Positions 16,339 to 24,299 of a stretch of 64,000 bases of DNA are shown piece by piece. Source of the stretch: Candidatus Heimdallarchaeota archaeon (lineage in GTDB: Archaea; Asgardarchaeota; Heimdallarchaeia; JABLTI01). The notes under the pieces are model-generated. The model was not told the DNA's origin, did no database searches, and saw nothing but the letters and a program-made list of their open reading frames with translations. The DNA lies in the NCBI GenBank assembly GCA_018238155.1, contig JABCTZ010000007.1, positions 1 through 64,000 of the forward strand, read 5' to 3'. The translations under genes were made by a program, and so were the position numbers. Each line of letters begins with the position of its first letter. Within the stretch, counting starts at the first letter, position 1.

Positions 16339-18966
16339 TTACCAACCAAATCCTCCACTACCAGGATAGTCTGAGGAATCGTTCGGATCGGTTCCATTGA
16401 TTACTTCTGTTAGGTCACTATACCCATCGTTATCACTGTCTGAATCCTTCGGATTTGTATGGTAAGTATTGACTTCGAGACCGTCTAATAGTCCGTCATT
16501 ATCGCAATCGTTGTCAAGCGGATTTAACGCATGACTCTTCTCATATCCGTCCGTTAAGCCATCGCTATCGACATCGCGGATTTTGATCTTACTTCTAGCA
16601 GAAGAAGAGGATTGACCGTAGGTGTTGATCCACCAATAATACTCGTTTTTATCGCTTATACCATCATTATCTGTGTCAGCTTTTGTTGGATTAGTACCTG
16701 ATGTATAGACTTCGTAATAATCTGTCCAGCCATCGCCATCTGTATCTGCAACATTTGGATTCGTGTTATAATTTACTACTTCCAGTTTGTCATTCAATCC
16801 GTCATTATCAGTATCCGTGTCTCTTGGATTACAATTATTGAGGTACTCATCAATATTTGTTAATCCATCTCCATCTGCATCATTTTGAGCATCATTAATC
16901 AATGGAAGCAAATTATTATCTACTTCCCACCCGTCTTTCATGCCATCGTTATCACTATCGTTATTGTGTGGATTGGTTCCTTCTTGATATTCCTCATAAT
17001 TGGTTAATCCATCAAGGTCAGCATCGCTAGTAGCATCATTAAGCAGTGGATTGAATCCATTATCTATTTCCCAATTATCTGGCATACCATCTCCATCTGT
17101 ATCCGCAGACATAGGATTGGTCTGGAGATTATATTCCTCTAGATTTGTAAGTCCATCTCCATCTGGATCTTCATTAGTGTTTGCCGTATTGGGATCTAGA
17201 CCATATTGTACTTCCCAATATTCAGATAAGTTATCATTATCGGAATCAGCATCTAAAGGATCAGTTTCAGTTAGATGTATTTCATCCCAATCTGGGAGAA
17301 AATCTCCATCTGTATCCCAATTATCAAAACTAGTACAATAAGTCATTTCTTCAAAATTGGTTAATCCATCCCCATCATAATCTTCATCTCTATCAAGTGT
17401 TCCATCACCATCCGTATCGCTTAGTGTTGGGTCATATATTTGTGTGTCTGCTTCCCAACCATCTAGCAACCAATCTCCATCTGTATCTCCTACAATGGGA
17501 TCAGTATTGTAGGTATTTATTTCTTCTCCATCTACTAATCCATCATAATCAGAATCTGGATTATTTGGATCTGTGAAATAGACGAAGAGCTCTTCATTGT
17601 CCCAGAGTCCATCTTCATCTGTATCTTCTTTGTTAGGGTCTGTATGATAAGTGTATAATTCTTCTATGTCCAATATTCCGTCTGAATCTTGTTCCGAATT
17701 TTCTAATCCTAATAATTTTAACGGATTTACCATTCCTAATCCATATTTCTGTAATCGCTCTACTCGTTGCTCTTCAATATCAGAATCATAGGGTACGTTG
17801 GAATCATATATTGCACTTTCAATGATTGCTTGTTCTAATTTTGAATTTGCCATACCGCTATAACCTTTTTTCCCTTGAAGTAGGGCAGCTATTCCAGCAA
17901 CAACTGGTGCAGCCATACTTGTTCCTGTCATATAAGTCGCATGAGTGTCTCCATCATAGATATTAGAAGTTGGATATGTAGAGAGTATGTTAAAACCCGG
18001 TGCAACTAATTTAAGATCGCCATCATTATCATTATCATAAACATATTCCTCATTTCTTAGACCAGCATCATTCGGTAGCTCATCGTAGATTGAGCTTACA
18101 CTTACAAAACCATTACAGAAAATTGGAATATTATTTTGATTTAAAATACCTTCTATTTCATAATCTCTAAATATTGGTTCAGTTTCCCAGTTATTTGCAA
18201 GAGAAGCAGGATAAATTAAATTCCAATCATTATCTTCTTTACTTTCTTTATTACCTGCAGCTGTAGTAAAGAAGAAATTTCCACTTTGAAGTAATCTTTT
18301 AAATATTAGATCTAAAATTCCTTCACGATCATCACTGATAATATGGTCTTCCCACCCTTCACTGATATTCACGATTTTTAATTCAGGGTCATCTATCTGA
18401 TCTTCAAGCCATTCCAGAAAGCTTGTTACAAAGCTAAGTATTTGTGCAGCAGTACTATGTGCTTTATGTGCCACTGAAATTATTCTTGCATCTGGTGCAA
18501 TTTGATGAATAATTCCTGCAACATGAGTCCCGTGACCATAACCATCTTGACCACCATAAGCAATATAATCATAGAAAATTGAATCTTCGTGAAAAGGATT
18601 CTCATCAGGATAATCCATAGGATTATATTCTAATATATCCCCTTCATTGTCTATTGTCACTATTTTATCAATAACTGATGTTCCATCAATACGTTCAAAA
18701 GCTTCATGTGTGAAATCTACTAAATGATCAAAAACAATTACTGTGACAGGTGTTCCAAGATAATTTTTTCCTGTATAATAATTATGAATTTGATTAAATC
18801 CCATATATTTTGAAAGTGTTGGGTCTATATAATCATCAGTAAGGCTATTTGAAAATAACATGTTATCTGCTGGATTACTAATAAGACCTTTTGATAATGA
18901 TTTGAAGTAATCCTTTAAAGAAGAGGAGTCTAAATCTCTTTGTATTTCATTTTCTACACCTCTCAT
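16339..18966 (-). CDS. Subtilisin-like serine protease with a long array of thrombospondin-type-3 repeats
   Basis: 875 residues. The S8 peptidase domain covers about 60-400, with Asp80 (VTVIVFDH), His145 (GHGTHVAG), the oxyanion Asn239 (AAGN) and Ser350 (GTSMAAP). From about 425 to 868 runs an array of calcium-binding repeats of the pattern DxDxDGxxD, with spacers such as LTNYEEY and TNPxxxDTD. Such arrays bind many Ca2+ ions and normally act as rigid extracellular stalks. No signal peptide is visible: the N-terminus is MRGVENEIQRDLD. This is odd for such a protein and may mean a missed N-terminus or an unusual export route. It is divergent from the LVIVD protein gene, sharing a 177-bp intergenic region. 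Confidence 0.92.
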   Translation of the reverse strand: MRGVENEIQRDLDSSSLKDYFKSLSKGLISNPADNMLFSNSLTDDYIDPTLSKYMGFNQIHNYYTGKNYLGTPVTVIVFDHLVDFTHEAFERIDGTSVIDKIVTIDNEGDILEYNPMDYPDENPFHEDSIFYDYIAYGGQDGYGHGTHVAGIIHQIAPDARIISVAHKAHSTAAQILSFVTSFLEWLEDQIDDPELKIVNISEGWEDHIISDDREGILDLIFKRLLQSGNFFFTTAAGNKESKEDNDWNLIYPASLANNWETEPIFRDYEIEGILNQNNIPIFCNGFVSVSSIYDELPNDAGLRNEEYVYDNDNDGDLKLVAPGFNILSTYPTSNIYDGDTHATYMTGTSMAAPVVAGIAALLQGKKGYSGMANSKLEQAIIESAIYDSNVPYDSDIEEQRVERLQKYGLGMVNPLKLLGLENSEQDSDGILDIEELYTYHTDPNKEDTDEDGLWDNEELFVYFTDPNNPDSDYDGLVDGEEINTYNTDPIVGDTDGDWLLDGWEADTQIYDPTLSDTDGDGTLDRDEDYDGDGLTNFEEMTYCTSFDNWDTDGDFLPDWDEIHLTETDPLDADSDNDNLSEYWEVQYGLDPNTANTNEDPDGDGLTNLEEYNLQTNPMSADTDGDGMPDNWEIDNGFNPLLNDATSDADLDGLTNYEEYQEGTNPHNNDSDNDGMKDGWEVDNNLLPLINDAQNDADGDGLTNIDEYLNNCNPRDTDTDNDGLNDKLEVVNYNTNPNVADTDGDGWTDYYEVYTSGTNPTKADTDNDGISDKNEYYWWINTYGQSSSSARSKIKIRDVDSDGLTDGYEKSHALNPLDNDCDNDGLLDGLEVNTYHTNPKDSDSDNDGYSDLTEVINGTDPNDSSDYPGSGGFGW

Positions 18967-19108
18967 ACTTTTCTCTTTTTAAAAAAAGTACAATTACTTT
19001 ACTATCTCAAGTTCGACATTTAAATCTCCTGTATTTAAATACACTACTGTATTAAATTACTATGAATTAGTTAGCAAGAAGAACTTTTAAGTATTAGAAT
19101 GAAGCTTT

Positions 19109-19120
19109 TTTAAATATAAA
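19109..19120 (+). promoter_or_regulatory. TATA box for the LVIVD-repeat protein gene
   Basis: TTTAAATATAAA lies 24-35 nt upstream of ATG 19144. With a normal archaeal TATA-to-start distance the transcript would begin at or next to the ATG, so it is probably leaderless. Confidence 0.45.
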
Positions 19121-19143
19121 TTAGATATATTAGCTGATGGCAT

Positions 19144-21348
19144 ATGGGGAAGTATTCAAGAAGAGGAAATAACTTGCATTTTCGAAAAGCAATTTACTTA
19201 TTTTTTATTCTAGTCATTCTTCTCAACAATTTGGGTATTTCATTTGAATTGTATGAGGTAATTCTAACAACAAATTCTTCAGTATCTGACTTTCCGATAA
19301 TTTCTCCTCAACCTCACCAACTCATTACCAGTGAGAAGAATCCTTTTGAATTTTCAAAGGTAGGGGCGTTTGATTATGGATTTGGTTCTCCTCGAGATAT
19401 TGTTGTGCAAGGTGAATTAGCTTTTATTGCTAGTGAGTGGGGTGGTCTACTGATTTTTAATGTGTCTGATCTTTCTCAACCTGAACTAATAGCTATTTTT
19501 GATGAGGATAGATCTATTTCTTCTGATTATCTATGGTCTTCTTCTTCTGAAGTTACTTCTGGTGTATTTGTTGAAGATGATTTAGTCTTTCTAGCGGATG
19601 GCGAAAATGGATTATTGATAATCAATATCTCAAAGTCAATCTCTCCACAATTAGTTGGTAAATTTCATGTAGATAATAATTTATTCAGGGTATATGTTAA
19701 GAGTTTTATTGCTTATGTTATAAGTGGTAATGCTCATGAAATTTTTCAAATAATTGATTTAAGTGTACCAAATTCTCCTTCTATGAAAGGAGAAATTAAT
19801 TACGAAAATGAAGGCATTGTAATTAAGGAATGTATTGTTAGAGATAACTATGCTTTCTTAGCAACTAATACTAAATTTATAGTAATCGATGTATCAAATC
19901 CTTTCAACCCTGTAGAAATAACTAGAGTAAACAATTTAGGTGGAAATACCCTCGCGCTGTATGATAATTATGCATTACTTACTTCTTCTACCGAAATTAA
20001 GATTATCAATATTAGCAATCCTAATCAGCCATTATATATAAACAGCACAGCATTTAACGTTGAATATATTGATAGTATTTGTTTAAAAGGCAATACTGTT
20101 TATTTATCTGATTGGGGGTCCCCAAAAATTATTGCTGTTGACCTTTCTGACATTTATAATCCTGTACAGATAAGTACAATCGGTAATTTTGATGTTGGTA
20201 TTAGTGAAAAAAACTTGGCAGTTAATGATGAGTATACTGATGGAGATATAGTTTTTTGTGCTGAAAAGCGAGGTCTTTTCATCTTTAACTTCACATCTCC
20301 TGCTGATGTTGAATTACTCAGTTACTTTGATACTGGTTCTCGAGCAATGGAAGTTAAAGTGGTTGATCAATATGCTTATCTTTGCTCTTGGAAACAATCA
20401 CCATATTATCCTTCGAGTTTTGAGATTCTTTCTTTAGAAAACATCTCTTCTCCATCTTTATTAGGTCGATATATATGTTGGAATCATACCATCTCAGATG
20501 TTTCTGTGTCTAATGGATATGCCTATTTATCCATTGTCTCTTATGGGTTACAAATCCTTGATATACATGACCCCACATCTCCAGCTTTAGTTGGTTGGGT
20601 GAATGATAGTGAAAATATGCGCAATGGTCTTTTTTATGATGAAAGCTCTTCTATTGTATATCTTACTGCTGGTTGGGATGGGGTATTGATTATTGATTGC
20701 CATATTCCAAAAAGTCCTGTTGTTCTGGGACATTACCAAAAGAGTGGATACTTTGTTTCTGAAGTTTTTCTTGAAGGAAACTATTTGTATCTTGGTACTT
20801 CTGATGATTCTGGTAGTTTGATCATTCTTGATGTAACAAATCCTGCTTCTCCTTTGTTCAAAAGCATTGTTTCAAGTGGAAGTGATTTAGGTGGTATGTA
20901 CATTGCAAATGGGTTTGCTTTTCTTACTACTGACAGTCCACTACTAGTTGTGTACGATATTTCTGATCCCTTGCATCCAGCTTTTGTTTCCTCTCTCTCA
21001 AATGGGATGCTTTGGGGTCAAGCTGTTGCTGTTAGTGGCACGACTGCTTTTATTGCCCAATATGCTGCTGGGCTTCGTGCAGTTGATATCAGTAAATTAG
21101 ACAATCCTAAGGAGATTGCTGCTATTCGCGATCATTATAATGGTCTAAGTTTTGATGTTTTTATTCAAGATGATTACATTTTTGTAGCTGATAGTTGGGA
21201 TGGCTTGGAAATATATCAGTTGGTACGATCTCAATTGCTTTCGAAGACAACTATTATCCTTTTGTCAACTTTGATACCTTGTGGTCTAGTGATCACTATT
21301 GGGACATTTTTTGTTTTTCGACGAAGAAAAAAAACTGATGCCCTCTAA
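19144..21348 (+). CDS. Surface-anchored LVIVD-repeat beta-propeller protein
   Basis: 734 residues. An N-terminal hydrophobic segment (about 17-37) serves as signal. A long array follows of 40-45-residue beta-propeller blades of the LVIVD type, each with phrases such as GLLIFNVSDLSQPELI, GLLIINISKSISPQLV and GLRAVDISKLDNPKEI. A single C-terminal membrane helix (about 702-725) and a basic tail RRRKK end the protein. The topology is therefore a large extracellular propeller held by one span with a short cytosolic tail. Such proteins usually mediate binding. It may act together with the divergently transcribed calcium-repeat subtilase, which lies in the same island module. Confidence 0.85.
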   Translation: MGKYSRRGNNLHFRKAIYLFFILVILLNNLGISFELYEVILTTNSSVSDFPIISPQPHQLITSEKNPFEFSKVGAFDYGFGSPRDIVVQGELAFIASEWGGLLIFNVSDLSQPELIAIFDEDRSISSDYLWSSSSEVTSGVFVEDDLVFLADGENGLLIINISKSISPQLVGKFHVDNNLFRVYVKSFIAYVISGNAHEIFQIIDLSVPNSPSMKGEINYENEGIVIKECIVRDNYAFLATNTKFIVIDVSNPFNPVEITRVNNLGGNTLALYDNYALLTSSTEIKIINISNPNQPLYINSTAFNVEYIDSICLKGNTVYLSDWGSPKIIAVDLSDIYNPVQISTIGNFDVGISEKNLAVNDEYTDGDIVFCAEKRGLFIFNFTSPADVELLSYFDTGSRAMEVKVVDQYAYLCSWKQSPYYPSSFEILSLENISSPSLLGRYICWNHTISDVSVSNGYAYLSIVSYGLQILDIHDPTSPALVGWVNDSENMRNGLFYDESSSIVYLTAGWDGVLIIDCHIPKSPVVLGHYQKSGYFVSEVFLEGNYLYLGTSDDSGSLIILDVTNPASPLFKSIVSSGSDLGGMYIANGFAFLTTDSPLLVVYDISDPLHPAFVSSLSNGMLWGQAVAVSGTTAFIAQYAAGLRAVDISKLDNPKEIAAIRDHYNGLSFDVFIQDDYIFVADSWDGLEIYQLVRSQLLSKTTIILLSTLIPCGLVITIGTFFVFRRRKKTDAL

Positions 21349-21544
21349 GGGGAAGATTCTTATTTTCTTTCAATAAAAGAAACTCTAAACTCATTATTTC
21401 AATACTTCTTCTTTAGTAATAGTGCTGTTTTTCATTACTACCTACCAACAAATTATTGTACAATTAAATGTCTGAGATTTTCTATTTAAATACCAAACAT
21501 TTCCCTTGATTCCTAATCTTAGCCTGGAAAAATAAGCTCCTAGT

Positions 21545-21576
21545 GATCGCGGATTCAAATTCCGGCTCGGCCACCA
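21545..21576 (+). repeat. Near-perfect copy of the tRNA-Pro 3' end (candidate attR)
   Basis: These 32 bases match 8700-8731, the last 32 bases of the tRNA-Pro gene including CCA, at 31 positions; the only change is C to G at 21549. Similarity stops abruptly on the 5' side. With the intact gene as attL this bounds a 12.85-kb segment. Confidence 0.8.
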
Positions 21577-21627
21577 ATATTTCCTACTGACTGTTAAATT
21601 TTTATATTCTTTTTGGATATATACTAT

Positions 21628-21828
21628 ATGTGGACGTTTCCTAATTTGATTCCTGAATCCAAGCTAACTCCTGAACAACGTGTAAAAATCACTTGTGATT
21701 TATCTAATACGTTTTTAGCTATTTTTCTTAGTTCACTTGAAGTTCGTTTTTCTAATCTTAGTCCTACAGAACGTATTGATTATTTGAAAAAATTGGTGAG
21801 AGATCGTGAGCGAAATAGGCGCCTTTGA
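21628..21828 (+). CDS. Small helical partner protein of a nucleotidyltransferase
   Basis: A 66-residue protein (from ATG 21628; a TTG at 21613 is an alternative) that is almost entirely helical, with SKLTPEQRVKITCDLSN and a basic end (VRDRERNRR). Small proteins of this kind, with a P-E-Q-R-x-K-I-like helix, commonly precede MNT-type nucleotidyltransferase genes in prokaryotes. Here a broken nucleotidyltransferase follows after 16 bp. I infer the pairing from this gene order. The protein may now lack a functional partner. Confidence 0.5.
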   Translation: MWTFPNLIPESKLTPEQRVKITCDLSNTFLAIFLSSLEVRFSNLSPTERIDYLKKLVRDRERNRRL

Positions 21829-21844
21829 TTTACTAATACAATGA

Positions 21845-22372
21845 ACTGTTCATTGTTTAAATGACGCTTCTATTGATTATTGTATTGTAGGTGCTATTGC
21901 AGCTAGTTATTATGGATCTGTTCGCTCTACGGAAGACTTGGATGTAATTATTGATTTGTCAACTAAAAATATTGAGCAAATAAGAAGACTAAGAAATTGT
22001 CTTCACTCCTCTAACATTGATTTAATTGAAAATGATATGTTACAATGATTGCTTGTGAAAAGTCATATTACTGCTTTTGATACTCGAACTTATTTCTATC
22101 GTGTTGACTTTAAAGGGGTTTATTCTTCTCTGGATAGAGTGACAATGTCAAATAAAGTTAAAGTTACAATATTGGATGATTTAGAGGCCTGGCTAACTAC
22201 TCCTGAGTTACAAATTGTCGCAAAACTACTGCTTGGTATGCGTAGTGAAAAGGACCTTGCTGATATCAAAAATATTTTGCTAAATTATAAAGAATTCCTT
22301 GACTTAAAGATTCTAAGACAACCCGAAAAAGAATTTTGTGTTGTAGAAATATTAGATCAGTTATTAGATTAA
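21845..22372 (+). pseudogene. MNT/AbiEii-like nucleotidyltransferase, broken by an in-frame stop
   Basis: One frame reads CIVGAIAASYYGSVRSTEDL followed by DVII. This is the nucleotidyltransferase signature (G-S-x-R-x-T-x-D-L-D with the catalytic Asp pair). It runs on to a helical C-terminal half ending at TAA 22372, but is interrupted by TGA at 22046-22048 and has no start codon after the stop at 21842-21844. The missing beginning and the internal stop mark it as a decayed gene. It lies between two tRNA-like fragments and next to its likely small partner. Families like this include the antitoxin/DNA-modification part of abortive-infection or toxin-antitoxin pairs. Confidence 0.7.
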
Positions 22373-22398
22373 TTTAAGACTAATTATTTGAATAGTCA

Positions 22399-22424
22399 CG
22401 GATTCGAATTTCGCTTCAATCACA
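22399..22424 (+). repeat. Degenerate tRNA-3'-like fragment
   Basis: CGGATTCGAATTTCG resembles the T-arm of the tRNA-Pro 3' end (21550-21564), followed by an eroded acceptor/CCA part (CTTCAATCACA). It lies right after the nucleotidyltransferase pseudogene. Confidence 0.4.
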
Positions 22425-22543
22425 ATTTCTTTTCTTTCTTTTTTTTGTTTAACAGTTCAAGCGTAAAGTATAAAAAAGACTAATATTATCATTCAATATT
22501 CGTTGAGTGTTTAAAAGATTTTGAAGAAACTTGGGTATGGACA

Positions 22544-24298
22544 ATGGGCTACAAAAAATGGTTTGTAAAACACATCTTTAAAGAAATATTATTGTTTCTA
22601 GTAATGTTGCTGTTTCTGATATTGTATATTGGTACAGTTTCAATTACTCCTTTATTAATTGGCAATGTTTTTGCTGAATTATCTAAACCTAGTGGAACCA
22701 TACAACCAATACTTCTAACATCACTCTATATTGTAATAGCTGGTGTGATACGCACTGTAGGTGATTACATTCAAAGTTATACTAATGAATTAATTGCTCA
22801 TAAAGTAACCAAAAATGTTACAGAAGAATTCTATGATGATATGTTAGAAAAGAGCCAAGAATTTCACGATAGAGTAAGAATAGGTGATGTCATGGCTCGT
22901 GCAACTTATGACACCCGACAAATGAATATTTTTATTTCTCCAGGATTAAAATTTCTCTTTGAAGCATTATTCACACTTACCTTTTCAATTTCATTGATGA
23001 TTTATATTGATCCTAAATTGACTCTCCTTCTTGCTGCTGCTTTACCTTTTTATATATTTACTATTTGGGAATATAATCGAAAATTGGGTCCCATTTCAAA
23101 AGCACAAGTAGAGCAAAATAGTCTTATGAATGCTCGTTTGCAAGAAAGTATAACAGGTATCCGTGTTGCTCGAGCCTTTGTGAAGGAAAAAGAAGAAATC
23201 TCCGCGTTTGATAAAGAAACTGAAAAATTAAGAGAAATAAACACTCGAAGAGGTATACTTGGTGCGAGATACTATGCAATTATAATTACAATTTTTATTA
23301 CTGCTGTAAGTTTCTTATGGGGTGCCTATGAAGTTTCAGTAGGTAATATGACACTTGCAAATCTCATTACTTTTGTTATGTTGATGATGACTTTAATGAT
23401 GCCAACTTGGCAAGTCGGCTGGACCATTACTCAATTTCAGATTGGTATGGCTGCAGCAAAACGGATTTATGAAATGAAAGAACGAGAAGAATATGTTCCT
23501 GAACCTACGAACCCTCAAGAATGGCAAAATCGATTCGGTGACATAAATTTTGAAAATGTTTCATTTTCGTATAATGGTAAAAGTAGTAGAAGTAAGGCAT
23601 TAAATAACATCAATTTTAAAGTTACCGGTGGATCAACAGTTGCTATTATTGGTAATCCCGGTTCAGGTAAATCTACTCTCATTAAGCTTTTAATGAGATT
23701 ATATGACCCTACTAGTGGAACGATATACGTTGATGACATAAATATACGTGATATAAATATTGCTAATCTCAGAGACAATATTGGTGTTATTGAACAAGAG
23801 GTTTTTCTATTCAGTAAAACCATACGAGAAAACATTGCTTATGGCAAACCTCATGCAACACATGAAGAAATTGAACAAGCAGCAACATTAGCTCAAGCAC
23901 ATGATTTCATAATGGGATTCGAAAATAAATATGATACCATAGTAGGTGAACGTGGTGTTACACTTTCTGGGGGACAAAAACAGCGAGTAGCTATTGCTCG
24001 AGCACTTCTCGTTAATCCGGCAATATTAATCCTGGATGACGCAAGTAGTGCAATTGACGCTGAAACAGAGAGGAAAATCCAAATTGCAATTGCAAATGTT
24101 TTGAAAGATAGAACCACGTTTATTATTACCCATAGATTAGCAACGATAAAAAATGCCGATATAATTATCGTTCTAAGAAATGGTTCTCTCATGGATAATG
24201 GAACTCATTCAGAACTTATTTTACGAAATATTGACTATAGACGACTATTTGAACGATTCTCGGAGTTACCTCCGATGGAAAAAGTGGAGGGCACTTAA
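22544..24298 (+). CDS. ABC exporter subunit with degenerate catalytic site (heterodimer, first half)
   Basis: 584 residues: six membrane helices in the first ~310 residues, then a nucleotide-binding domain. Walker A GNPGSGKST starts near 368, the canonical signature LSGGQKQR near 473, Walker B is ILILDDASS (about 494) and the H-loop is ITHRLAT (about 529). The residue after the Walker B Asp is Asp, not the catalytic Glu. This is the hallmark of the inactive-site half of heterodimeric type-IV exporters such as TM287/288 and BmrCD. The second subunit follows after one base. The substrate is unknown; drugs, lipids or peptides are usual for the family. Confidence 0.9.
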   Translation: MGYKKWFVKHIFKEILLFLVMLLFLILYIGTVSITPLLIGNVFAELSKPSGTIQPILLTSLYIVIAGVIRTVGDYIQSYTNELIAHKVTKNVTEEFYDDMLEKSQEFHDRVRIGDVMARATYDTRQMNIFISPGLKFLFEALFTLTFSISLMIYIDPKLTLLLAAALPFYIFTIWEYNRKLGPISKAQVEQNSLMNARLQESITGIRVARAFVKEKEEISAFDKETEKLREINTRRGILGARYYAIIITIFITAVSFLWGAYEVSVGNMTLANLITFVMLMMTLMMPTWQVGWTITQFQIGMAAAKRIYEMKEREEYVPEPTNPQEWQNRFGDINFENVSFSYNGKSSRSKALNNINFKVTGGSTVAIIGNPGSGKSTLIKLLMRLYDPTSGTIYVDDINIRDINIANLRDNIGVIEQEVFLFSKTIRENIAYGKPHATHEEIEQAATLAQAHDFIMGFENKYDTIVGERGVTLSGGQKQRVAIARALLVNPAILILDDASSAIDAETERKIQIAIANVLKDRTTFIITHRLATIKNADIIIVLRNGSLMDNGTHSELILRNIDYRRLFERFSELPPMEKVEGT

Positions 24299-24299
24299 A

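Noticed and set aside
17000..17341. Long Ser-rich open frame opposite the subtilase gene
   Set aside because: It is the antisense reading of the Asp/Asn-rich repeats (GAT/GAC codons give ATC/GTC) and has no ribosome binding site.
16400..17700. Many similar DNA units at regular spacing, looking like a repeat array or CRISPR
   Set aside because: They encode the DxDxDGxxD calcium-binding repeats of the subtilase in one continuous frame; the units vary, and there are no spacers of uniform length.
8700..21576. An integrase or recombinase gene for the tRNA-Pro island
   Set aside because: I looked for a tyrosine or serine recombinase signature in all genes between 8.7 and 26.7 kb and saw none; absence elsewhere in the genome cannot be judged.
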